A DNA stretch of 64,000 nucleotides from OLB7 sp966250335 (GTDB taxonomy: Bacteria; Bacteroidota; Ignavibacteria; OLB7). Of the stretch, positions 15,901-24,561 are shown piece by piece; positions within the stretch are counted from its first letter, which is position 1, and every line of letters starts with the position of its first letter. The notes under the pieces are model-generated. The model did no database searches. It worked only from the letters and a program-made list of their open reading frames with translations, and was not told the DNA's origin. Made by a program: the position numbers and the translations under genes. The stretch spans positions 1 through 64,000 of the forward strand of contig CBINGZ010000004.1 of assembly GCA_966250335.1 (NCBI GenBank), written 5' to 3'.

Positions 15901-18555
15901 ATGACATTCCATATTCGACGATCCGCGTATATCGTGGCGGCGCTGCTGCTGTCGCTCTTCAGGCTTGCCGCGCAGCCTTCCGATTCCCCCGCCCGCTTCA
16001 CGGCGGCCCGGGCCGCCGGGATCATCGATCCCGGCATCGTCTCGGTGAGGGTCGATGCCGACGGAACCCCGCTGTTCCTTTCAGGGGCGGGCGAGCCGGT
16101 TCCGGTCCGGGGTTCGTTCGCCTCCGGAAGCGCCGACGACATCTACTGGCAGAATCCGGTGATCGGAGATACGAGCGTGGCGCTTGCCTACGTACGGGCC
16201 TTCGCCGTCGACGGGAATTATATCTATGTCGGAGGGCGATTCAACAGGATCGGCGGAATCAGCGCCAATAATATCGCGATGTATAATAAACTCACCGGCG
16301 TCTGGCAGGCGCTGGGGGATGGGGAGAACAACGGCGTGGAGCACTGGGTGGCGGCGATCCTCGTGGACGGGGCCGACATCTACGTCGGCGGCTGCTTCAC
16401 CCGCGCCGGCGATATCGCCGCCAACAATATCGCACGGTTGAGAATGGCGGTCGACACCAACCCCGAAGGGGGGATCACGACGGCCCGCAAGGCGATCTGG
16501 AGCGCGATGGATGCCGGGATCGAAGGAGCCGTCTACGCCATCGCCCGCAGGGCCGGCGAGATCTGCATCGGTGGAACCTTCATTCTCTCCGGGAGCGACT
16601 CGCTCCACAACATCGCCCGGTGGGACGGGTCGAAATGGCGCGGGCTCATCTCCCCCTCCGGCGACGGCCTCGGCCTTCCGGGCGCCGTCGTGCTGGCGCT
16701 CGGTGTGCGGGGCGACGACCTCTATGTCGGCGGCACGCTCTGGGGATACAACGACTTCACCGGCTACCCGATCGTCAAGTGGAACGGATCGCGCTGGGAT
16801 ACGGTCACCGCCAGGAGCTATCGCAGCTACCTGGTCGCCTCGATCGTCTCGGCCCCCAACGGCGATCTCTATGTCGGAGGATCGTTCCAGGAGATGGGGG
16901 GGAAGGATATATGGAATATCGCCCGCTACGACGGGAGCGACTGGCACTCGCTGGGGAGCGGGATCGGACGCCGCCTCTCCGGCGCGCAGAGCAGAGTGGG
17001 CGCCATCACGCTCGGTCCCGGCGGCCAGATCTACGCTGCCGGGGTCCGCTTCGACACCGCCGGATCGGTGGGAGTCAACGATATCGCCGTATGGGACGGC
17101 TCGGAATGGAGGGCGCTCGGCGACGGGCTCTACTACGGAGCCCAGGCGCTCGCGACGGTCGGGGATGAGATCTGGGCCGGCGGAGAGTTCACCCGCGCCG
17201 GAACCGTGAAGACGGTCGGGCTGGCACGCTGGGGGAGCGGCGCCTGGTCCCAGATCGACGGAGGGATCCGCGGAAGCGGCCACGGGTTCATCTTCTCGAC
17301 GGTCTCCGGGCCGTCGGGAGAGGTCTATATCGGCGGCACGTTCAATCTCGTCGGCGATGTGGGGGCGTCCAATCTCGCCCGGTGGGAGGGCTCCGCGTTC
17401 GTCCCCGTGGGGGATGGAGCCGGCGGGACGGTGGGGATGATGACCGTGGGAAGCGACGGAACGCTCTATCTCCCCGGCTATTCGGGATATGGATCGATCA
17501 GCCGGACCGGCGATATCCATATCGACGGGATCGCCGCCTGGAACGGTTCCTCCTGGAGGAGCATGGCGGAGGGACTCGAGGGGCAGATCCTGAACATGGG
17601 GGTCGTCGGGGAGCAGATCGTGGCGGCGGGATATTTCTCCGGGATGAATCTCTCGCGGCAGACCATGCTGGCGCGCTGGGACGGCTCCCGCTGGCTCCCC
17701 TGCGATACTCTCTTCGACTGGGAGGAGGGGAACATGAACATGACCCCCACCTTCAACGCCTTCGCGGTCGACGGCTCCGATCTTTATATCGGCGGCCTCT
17801 TCCGTCGCGTCGAGGGGAAGCCTGCCCGCAACATCGCCCGGTGGGACGGGAAGGAGTGGCATCCGGTCGGCGAGGGGGTCGTGGGGGTCGAGAACGCGCT
17901 GGGGGGAAGGGTCGATGCGCTGGCGGCGGAGGGGGGGCGGGTCTATGCCGCAGGATGGGGCGCCGGCGTCACACGGTGGGACGGCTCCTCCTGGTCGGCC
18001 ATCTCTCCCCCGGAGGATCTCACGATCGAGATCTCGCGCCTCGTCGCGGTCCGCGGGAATCTCTATATCGGCGGCGCCTTCTCCGCGATCGCCGGGGTCG
18101 AGGCGTCGAACGTCGCGAAGTGGGACGGAACCGGCTGGTCCCCGCTCGGAAGCGGCACGAACCATACGGTGACCGGCATGGCGGCAGGACGGGACGGGCT
18201 CTTCGTCTGCGGGAATTTCAACCTTGCGGGGGGAAAACCTGCCTCGCGTCTGGCACGCTGGAGCAAGGCGTTGTCCTCCGTCGCCGGTTCGGAGGGGGAA
18301 CGGACCTCCCTCTCCTGCGCCGTCGTCGGGACCGGCTCCTCGCGCGATCTCGTCATCACCCTCCCTCGGCGGGCCGAGGCATCGGTGCAGATCGTCGATA
18401 TCCGCGGAGCCGAGATCCTCTCCCTCCCGGCCGAGGATCGCCCGGCAGGTGAGTCGAGAGTAAGGATCGACCTTTCGGAACTCCCCGTCGGCGCCTATTT
18501 CTGCCGCGTGGTCGCCGGCGCGGGGTCGGCCGTCGCCCGCTTCACGGTGGAGTAG
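15901..18555 (+). CDS. Repeat-rich secreted protein with T9SS sorting domain
   Basis: An 884-aa exported protein. The signal peptide ends near LFRLAAQ. From about residue 60 to 790 it is built of recurring units of about 45-60 residues with the pattern YVGGxFxxxGGxxANNIAxWDGSxWxxLGxG. Each unit has a WDG.W turn, which suggests one or more beta-propellers. The last 85 residues (SVQIVDIRGAEIL...PVGAYFCRVVAG) form a T9SS type A sorting domain, so the protein should reach the cell surface or medium. No enzyme motif is visible. It lies between two strong hairpins and is probably monocistronic. Confidence 0.82.
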   Translation: MTFHIRRSAYIVAALLLSLFRLAAQPSDSPARFTAARAAGIIDPGIVSVRVDADGTPLFLSGAGEPVPVRGSFASGSADDIYWQNPVIGDTSVALAYVRAFAVDGNYIYVGGRFNRIGGISANNIAMYNKLTGVWQALGDGENNGVEHWVAAILVDGADIYVGGCFTRAGDIAANNIARLRMAVDTNPEGGITTARKAIWSAMDAGIEGAVYAIARRAGEICIGGTFILSGSDSLHNIARWDGSKWRGLISPSGDGLGLPGAVVLALGVRGDDLYVGGTLWGYNDFTGYPIVKWNGSRWDTVTARSYRSYLVASIVSAPNGDLYVGGSFQEMGGKDIWNIARYDGSDWHSLGSGIGRRLSGAQSRVGAITLGPGGQIYAAGVRFDTAGSVGVNDIAVWDGSEWRALGDGLYYGAQALATVGDEIWAGGEFTRAGTVKTVGLARWGSGAWSQIDGGIRGSGHGFIFSTVSGPSGEVYIGGTFNLVGDVGASNLARWEGSAFVPVGDGAGGTVGMMTVGSDGTLYLPGYSGYGSISRTGDIHIDGIAAWNGSSWRSMAEGLEGQILNMGVVGEQIVAAGYFSGMNLSRQTMLARWDGSRWLPCDTLFDWEEGNMNMTPTFNAFAVDGSDLYIGGLFRRVEGKPARNIARWDGKEWHPVGEGVVGVENALGGRVDALAAEGGRVYAAGWGAGVTRWDGSSWSAISPPEDLTIEISRLVAVRGNLYIGGAFSAIAGVEASNVAKWDGTGWSPLGSGTNHTVTGMAAGRDGLFVCGNFNLAGGKPASRLARWSKALSSVAGSEGERTSLSCAVVGTGSSRDLVITLPRRAEASVQIVDIRGAEILSLPAEDRPAGESRVRIDLSELPVGAYFCRVVAGAGSAVARFTVE

Positions 18556-18590
18556 GGAGCGCGAAAACAACACGATTCCGCGTTGGAAAC

Positions 18591-18628
18591 CGCGCCCCGG
18601 AGGACTGATGGTAGTCCTCCGGGGCGCG
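18591..18628 (+). terminator. 16-bp perfect hairpin
   Basis: The 16 bases at 18591-18606 (starting CGCGCCCCGG) are the exact reverse complement of 18613-18628, with a 6-base loop. It lies 36 bases after the stop of the repeat protein. No T-run follows, although the stem is the longest in the window. Confidence 0.65.
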
Positions 18629-18873
18629 GTCGTTCCGTAGGCGATACGAGCCTGAATCCGTAATTGCTCCTATAGGGAGGGCCGGGCCCGAACACTAAGT
18701 TCGTATCGGTACAGGTTCCCAGGTAGAGCTTCCATGTAATGTCCGATGCGAACGTCCCTTTCGGACGCAAGGGGGACGGTCTGCGCGATGCTGTCATCAA
18801 CGCCGATGGAGGGAGTCGGAGCATCCCCGTGTTCCGATCAACGACCTGGTTCATCCGTTCACCCGATCAAAGG

Positions 18874-21800
18874 ATGACTATGTTGGAGGGATTGAACGAA
18901 CGAAATCGCGTCCGGCTGGAGATCGCAATCATCGTCGCGGTGTCGATCGGGGTCTATCTGCTCGGCGCCCTCTTCGGTGGTTTCGAATGGTTCGCCGGGT
19001 ATATCGAGGGGACCAGGGCGCTGGAGCATTGGGAGGTCGACGAACTGCTGCTGGTGGTGGTCTGGCTCTCGTTCTCGGTCTCCATCTTCGCGTTCCGACG
19101 GCTGCGCGATCTGCGCACCGAGATAGACCGCAGAAAGGAGACCGAAGTCGCGTTGCGGCTGGAGAAGGAGTTCTACGATCACATGACGAGCGTGGCCCCT
19201 TCGCTCGTCTGCAACATCGCGCCCGACGGCACCACCCTCTTCGTGAACCCCAGAGTCGAGTCGGTATCAGGCTACGGCGCCTCCGAGCTTATCGGGAAGA
19301 ACTGGTGGACGACCTTCTACCCCGGCGAGGAATACCGGCAGGTGGAAGAGCTCTTCCGCGAGTTCGAGAAGGGACAGGTCCTCGATTACGAGATGACGCT
19401 GACCACCCGGTTCAATATGAAGCGGACGATCGCGTGGTCCTCCGTGAACAAGTTCGACCCCGAGGGGAACATCACCTATGTGATCGGCATCGGGCGGGAC
19501 GTCACGGAGCTGAAGGCGTTCGAGAGGGAACGGAAGCGGCTGATGACCAGGCTCCGCGAGCGGGTGAAGGAACAGGCGCTCCTCTACGGTGTCTCCAGGC
19601 TGCTTCAGGAGAGGGATCAGAAGGTGGAGGATCTTCTCGATCGGATCGTCCGTCGCCTCCCCGGCGCGTTCCAGATTCCCGATGTCTGCGCGGCCCGTAT
19701 CATCTTCGACGGCAATGAGTACACGACGCCCGATTATCGCACCACTCCGTGGAAACTGGGCGCGGAATTCACGACAAAAGAGGGTAAGTTCGGTTCGATC
19801 GATGTCTGTTATCTGGAATTGGAACCGGATGCGGATTTCGGTCCGTTCCTGCGGGAGGAACGGGATCTGATCAATTCCATAGCTGAAATGCTGCAAACAT
19901 ATCTGGAGCGACGTCAGGCGGAGGATGCGCTTCGGGCCCTGGCGGCGGTCGTCGAGAATTCCCATGATGCCATCATCAGCAAGACCCTCGACGGAGTTAT
20001 CACGAGCTGGAACAAGGGAGCGGAAGCGATCTTCGGATATACGTCGTCGGAGATCGTGGGTCGTCATGTCTCGGAGGTGATTCTTTCCGACGCCTACAGG
20101 GATACGACCGGAATGGTCGAGGCGCTGAAATGGGGCGACCATACCCCCAACAGCGAAATGACGGGCCGCTCGAAGGAAGGGATGACCCTGGAGCTCTCCG
20201 TCACCGAATCGCTGATCTACGACGCCAGCGGCTCCGTGGTGGGGGCCTCCACCATCGCGCGCGACATCTCCGAGCGGAAACGGATCGAGGACGCGGCGAT
20301 CCAGACCCGGACCATGCTCGATCGGCTCCTCTCCGAGAGCCCGACCATCATCTATTCCCTGGTGGCCGACTGGCCCCAGGTGACCCAGACGTGGGTGAGC
20401 GAGAACATCCACCAGATCCTCGGCTACACGGTCGAGGACTCCAACGATCCCGACTGGTGGCCTTCCAACATCCACCCGTCCGACATGGACGTCGCCCTGC
20501 AGAGCTTCGACGAGCTCTTCACGTTCGGCGCCGTCGGGGTGGAGTACAGGTTCCGGCACAGCAACGGAAGCTACCGCTGGATTCAGGATGATCGTCGCGT
20601 CGTCAGGGATATTCCGGGTGAGCCGGTGGAGATTATCGGGTCGTGGTGCGATATCACCTCCAGGAAGGAGGCGGAGGAGGAACGGGACAGGTTCTTCACC
20701 CTCTCCCGCGACGTCCTCTGCATCGCCGGATTCGACGGTTATCTGCGCAGACTGAACCCCGCATGGGAGCGGATGTTCGGGTTCACGGAGCAGGAGCTTC
20801 TCTCCGAACCGTATCTCAGCTTCATTCATCCGGATGACGTGGAGTCCACCATCGCCGAGCTCAAGCGGATGCTGGGCGGGGGGGAGACCCTCTCCTTCGA
20901 GGTCCGCTTCCGCTGCAAGGATGGATCGTACCGCTGGACCCTCTGGAACGCCACGCCGTTCCTGGAGTCGAGCATCTTCTACGCCACGGGACGCGATATC
21001 ACCGAGCGGAAGCTGGCCGAGATCTCCGTACAGCTCGCCAAGGATGCGGCCGAGGCCGCCAACCGCGCCAAGGGGGAGTTCCTGGCGAACATGAGCCACG
21101 AGATCCGTACCCCGATGAACGGCATCATCGGCATGACCGAACTGATGCTCGATACGGAACTCTCCGGTGTCCAGCGGGAGTATCTGGAGACCGTCCAGGG
21201 CTCCGCCGAGGCGCTTCTGACGATCATCAACGATGTCCTCGATTTCTCCAAGATCGAGGCCGGCAAGCTCGAGTTCGACAATCACGACTTCTATCTCCGC
21301 GACAGCCTGGCCGACGCGCTGAAGACCCTCGCCGTGCGATGCCATCACAAGAACCTGGAGCTTGCGTGCGACTTCTCTCCCGATGTTCCCGACCTCCTCG
21401 TCGGCGACTCGGCCCGGCTCCGGCAGGTGATCGTCAACCTGATCGCCAACGCCATCAAGTTCACGGAATCGGGTGAGGTCATCCTCCGTGTGGAGACCGA
21501 ACAGAGCAGCGACGATCATGTCGATCTCCATTTCGTCGTCTCCGATACCGGCATCGGCATCGCGCCGGAGAAGCAGCGGCTGATCTTCGAGGCGTTCGCC
21601 CAGGCCGACAGCTCCATGACGCGCCGCTACGGCGGCACCGGACTCGGGCTCACCATCTCCGCGCAGCTCGTGAGGATGATGAACGGGCGGATCTGGGTGG
21701 AGAGCACGCCGGGGAAGGGGAGCAACTTCCACTTCACGGCCCGCTTCGGGCTCCGCCCCGGCGCCCTCTACCGTCCCATGGAACGCCATGAGCTGCGCGG

Positions 21801-23016
21801 GCTGAACGTGCTCGTGGTCGACGACAACGCCACCAACCGCCGTATCCTGCAGGAGCTTCTCATGGCATGGGAGATGAACCCGGTGACGGTGGACGGCGGA
21901 GAGGCGGCGCTGGAGGCGCTTCACGACGCCCATGAACGGGGGGTGAAGTTCGAACTGGTCATCCTGGATGCGAACATGCCCGGCATGGACGGGTTCTCCG
22001 TGGCGTCGAGCATCGGGGAGCAGGACAAGTTCCATCGCGGCACGATTATGATGCTCTCCTCGGGCGGTCTTCAGGAGGATGTCGATCGATGCAACGAGCT
22101 GGGGATTTCCATCCATCTGACCAAGCCGATCAAACCCTCCGACCTGCTTGTCGCCATCCGGAGCGTGCTTGGGGGGAGCGGGGCCAGAAACGAGATCGAT
22201 CCGATCATCACGGGCCGGCTGGCCGCCGCCGCCACGCAGCAGGCGAGCGACAACGGCAGGAAGTATCGCATTCTGGTGGCGGAGGACAACCCGGTGAACC
22301 AGAAGGTTGCCCGCATTGTTCTGGAGAAGCATGGACATCAGGTGGTGATGGTCGACAACGGCCGGAATGTTCTTGAAGCGCTGCAGAACGATACGTTCGA
22401 TCTGGTGCTGATGGATGTGCAGATGCCGGAGATGGACGGCCTGGAGGTCACCGAAGTGATCCGCGAACAGGAGAAGGGGAGCGGCGCGCATATCATGATC
22501 ATCGCCATGACCGCCCACGCCATGAAGGGGGATCGCGAACGCTGCCTGAACGCGGGGATGGATGGGTTCATCACCAAGCCGCTTCGGACCCAGGGACTCT
22601 TCGAGGTGATCGAGGAGACCCGCAGGACGCTGGAATCGGAGGGGGTGACCCCGGTCGAGGCGGCGGTCGTCTTCGATCGCGAGGCGGCGATCGCCCAGGT
22701 CGAAGGAGATATGGATCTCTTCAAGGAGATCTACGATCTCTTCGTCCCCGACTCCGCCCGCCTTCTCTCGGAGATCCGTACCGCCGTCGAGCGGAACAAC
22801 CCCAGAAACCTGGAGCGCTTCGCACATGAACTGAAGGGGATCATCGCGAACTTCGCGGCCCGCGAGGCGTTCGATATCGCTCTGGAACTGGAAATGATGG
22901 GCCGGGCGCGCTCCACCGAGAGAGCGGCCGAGGCGTTCGCCCGGCTGGAGACCTCGATCGTCAATCTTCGCGCGGAGCTGGCCGAGATCATCGCGGAACA
23001 CGCGCGGGTGACCTGA
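18874..23016 (+). CDS. Multi-PAS hybrid sensor histidine kinase with two receiver domains and HPt
   Basis: A 1380-aa hybrid kinase. Two N-terminal membrane segments (about residues 15-40 and 65-85) are followed by one PAS/PAC unit, a GAF-like segment and three more PAS/PAC units. Next come HisKA with MSHEIRTPMN (His742), an HATPase domain (NLIANAIKF, DTGIGIAPEKQ, GGTGLGL), receiver 1 (Asp1032 in LDANMPGMDG), receiver 2 (Asp1181 in LMDVQMPEMDG) and a C-terminal HPt domain with AHELKG (His1318). The full phosphorelay H-D-D-H is intact. The frame is open back to 18739; ATGs at 18874 and 18880 lie next to AAAGGA, and the upstream part looks non-coding. The methyltransferase gene follows after 21 bases. 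Signal and output partner are unknown. Confidence 0.92.
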   Translation: MTMLEGLNERNRVRLEIAIIVAVSIGVYLLGALFGGFEWFAGYIEGTRALEHWEVDELLLVVVWLSFSVSIFAFRRLRDLRTEIDRRKETEVALRLEKEFYDHMTSVAPSLVCNIAPDGTTLFVNPRVESVSGYGASELIGKNWWTTFYPGEEYRQVEELFREFEKGQVLDYEMTLTTRFNMKRTIAWSSVNKFDPEGNITYVIGIGRDVTELKAFERERKRLMTRLRERVKEQALLYGVSRLLQERDQKVEDLLDRIVRRLPGAFQIPDVCAARIIFDGNEYTTPDYRTTPWKLGAEFTTKEGKFGSIDVCYLELEPDADFGPFLREERDLINSIAEMLQTYLERRQAEDALRALAAVVENSHDAIISKTLDGVITSWNKGAEAIFGYTSSEIVGRHVSEVILSDAYRDTTGMVEALKWGDHTPNSEMTGRSKEGMTLELSVTESLIYDASGSVVGASTIARDISERKRIEDAAIQTRTMLDRLLSESPTIIYSLVADWPQVTQTWVSENIHQILGYTVEDSNDPDWWPSNIHPSDMDVALQSFDELFTFGAVGVEYRFRHSNGSYRWIQDDRRVVRDIPGEPVEIIGSWCDITSRKEAEEERDRFFTLSRDVLCIAGFDGYLRRLNPAWERMFGFTEQELLSEPYLSFIHPDDVESTIAELKRMLGGGETLSFEVRFRCKDGSYRWTLWNATPFLESSIFYATGRDITERKLAEISVQLAKDAAEAANRAKGEFLANMSHEIRTPMNGIIGMTELMLDTELSGVQREYLETVQGSAEALLTIINDVLDFSKIEAGKLEFDNHDFYLRDSLADALKTLAVRCHHKNLELACDFSPDVPDLLVGDSARLRQVIVNLIANAIKFTESGEVILRVETEQSSDDHVDLHFVVSDTGIGIAPEKQRLIFEAFAQADSSMTRRYGGTGLGLTISAQLVRMMNGRIWVESTPGKGSNFHFTARFGLRPGALYRPMERHELRGLNVLVVDDNATNRRILQELLMAWEMNPVTVDGGEAALEALHDAHERGVKFELVILDANMPGMDGFSVASSIGEQDKFHRGTIMMLSSGGLQEDVDRCNELGISIHLTKPIKPSDLLVAIRSVLGGSGARNEIDPIITGRLAAAATQQASDNGRKYRILVAEDNPVNQKVARIVLEKHGHQVVMVDNGRNVLEALQNDTFDLVLMDVQMPEMDGLEVTEVIREQEKGSGAHIMIIAMTAHAMKGDRERCLNAGMDGFITKPLRTQGLFEVIEETRRTLESEGVTPVEAAVVFDREAAIAQVEGDMDLFKEIYDLFVPDSARLLSEIRTAVERNNPRNLERFAHELKGIIANFAAREAFDIALELEMMGRARSTERAAEAFARLETSIVNLRAELAEIIAEHARVT

Positions 23017-23037
23017 CCGCGCCGACCAGGAGCAGAG

Positions 23038-24381
23038 ATGCAGGAGAGATCGTCGAGTTCCGACGGAGAGGAGCGACCCCCGGAGCCCTCCGGGATCGCA
23101 GAGCTGCACCGGGCGCTGGTGGATGGGCTCGTGGCGAGCGGCGCCGTGCGTGATGAACGGATGGAAGCCGCCTTCCGCGCCGTTCCGCGTCACCTCTTCC
23201 TTCCCGAGCTCCCTCCGGAGCAGGTCTACGTCGACGAGGCGGTGGTGACCAGATGGGAGGAACGGATGCCGGTCAGTTCCTCCTCCCAGCCCTCGATGAT
23301 GGCGATCATGCTGACGCAGCTCGATCTGCGGGAGGGACACAAGGTGCTGGAGATCGGGACGGCGACCGGCTACAACGCGGCGATCATCGACCATATCGTC
23401 GGTCCCTCCGGAAGCGTGACCACTATCGACATCGACGAGGAACTGGTGACGTCGGCGCGGGAACATCTCGCCGCGGCGGGGCACGGCCGGGTGACGGCTC
23501 TTGCCGCCGACGGTGGGTTCGGCTATCGGGAAGGGGCTCCGTACGACCGCATCATTGTGACGGTCGGTTCCTCCGATCTTCTCCCCGCCTGGATCGATCA
23601 GCTTGCGCCTGAGGGGATTCTGGTCCTCCCTCTGGTCGTCACCAGCGATCTCCAGTGGTCGGCGGCGCTGGTGCGGGATGGGGATCGCCTCGTCAGCCGG
23701 TCGGTCAGGAGCTGCCGGTTCGTGCGGCTGCGGGGGGAGTTCGCCCTGCAGAACGAACGGAGGGTGGAGCTGGCCGACGAGCCGGGACTGATCCTCTCCC
23801 TCGACTCCGGGGAATCGACCCCCGCTCCGCCGGAGGAGATCGTCCGCCTTCTCTCCGGCCCCGGCCGCGACTTCCCGGCGGGGATCGACGTCGGCGAACG
23901 GGAGATCATGCTCCGCCTGGCCCCCTGGCTCACGATGCAGGGGCTGGAACCGTTCGGAATCCAGGCGACGCAGGGATGGGCCGACCGCGGCGTGGTCCCT
24001 TATCTGCTCGGCGTCGCCGGCAGAGGGGTCTTCAGCATCGGCGTCATGAGGAACGGGACGATCGCCATCTTCATGCGCCCTCCCGACGCAACCCCTCCGG
24101 CGGAGCAGGGGGATACGCGCGAGGAATTTCCCCTCTGGATACGCTCCCACGGTAAAGACCCGAGCGTGGCGACCTGGCTCCGCTCGCTGGTGGAGCGATG
24201 GGATACGGTCGGGCGCCCCGCCTCCGACGACGGAATCCGGCTGGTGATCCACCCCGGAAGATCGGCCGCCGAGGTTGCCGCGGCGGAAGGGACTTCATCG
24301 CACGACGGTCGTCCGGGCGGCGGAAGAAATTTGACGGTCGAGCGACGATGGAGCACTATTGTGGTTGAACACACGTCGTAA
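23038..24381 (+). CDS. Protein-L-isoaspartate O-methyltransferase family protein with long C-terminal extension
   Basis: A 447-aa protein. Residues of about 20-215 match the PCMT family: FRAVPRHLFLP, SSSSQPSMMAIMLTQL, the SAM-binding LEIGTATGYNAA and the acidic VTTIDID, then APYDRIIVTVG. Classical Pcm enzymes methylate isoaspartyl residues for repair and are about 210 residues long. The extra 230 residues (about 215-447) have no recognisable motif and resemble the long actinobacterial/FxLD-type members rather than E. coli Pcm. There is no signal peptide. It is placed 21 bases behind the hybrid kinase, probably in one operon. The methyltransferase fold is well supported; the substrate is uncertain. 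Confidence 0.82.
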   Translation: MQERSSSSDGEERPPEPSGIAELHRALVDGLVASGAVRDERMEAAFRAVPRHLFLPELPPEQVYVDEAVVTRWEERMPVSSSSQPSMMAIMLTQLDLREGHKVLEIGTATGYNAAIIDHIVGPSGSVTTIDIDEELVTSAREHLAAAGHGRVTALAADGGFGYREGAPYDRIIVTVGSSDLLPAWIDQLAPEGILVLPLVVTSDLQWSAALVRDGDRLVSRSVRSCRFVRLRGEFALQNERRVELADEPGLILSLDSGESTPAPPEEIVRLLSGPGRDFPAGIDVGEREIMLRLAPWLTMQGLEPFGIQATQGWADRGVVPYLLGVAGRGVFSIGVMRNGTIAIFMRPPDATPPAEQGDTREEFPLWIRSHGKDPSVATWLRSLVERWDTVGRPASDDGIRLVIHPGRSAAEVAAAEGTSSHDGRPGGGRNLTVERRWSTIVVEHTS

Positions 24382-24407
24382 CGCCCGATCACCCTCCCCG
24401 GGCGTTA
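24379..24407 (+). terminator. Hairpin overlapping a stop codon
   Basis: TAACGCCCG (24379-24387) pairs with CGGGCGTTA (24399-24407). The TAA of the methyltransferase gene is the first three bases of the stem. There is no T-run. Confidence 0.55.
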
Positions 24408-24561
24408 GGTCGGCCGCCGTCGTATGGTCTTTCAGAAGCAGACGACGATCTCGTGACCGCCCCCCCGAGCGGGCGTCTCTGCAACCGCGACGGTCGGGTC
24501 GCGTAGGGAGCCGTCGCAGTGCTCCTCTCTCCTTCTTCGTCATCCTCAATCACAGGCTGTC

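Noticed and set aside
16081..18573. Minus-strand open frame of 830 codons opposite the repeat-rich T9SS gene
   Set aside because: The sense strand has a signal peptide, regular repeats and a sorting domain. The antisense product is composition-biased only.
19267..24252. Minus-strand open frame of 1661 codons opposite the hybrid kinase and methyltransferase
   Set aside because: It is antisense to two well-supported genes with full domain motifs. High-GC codon bias opens such frames. Its translation is Arg/Asp/Gly/His-rich with no domain.
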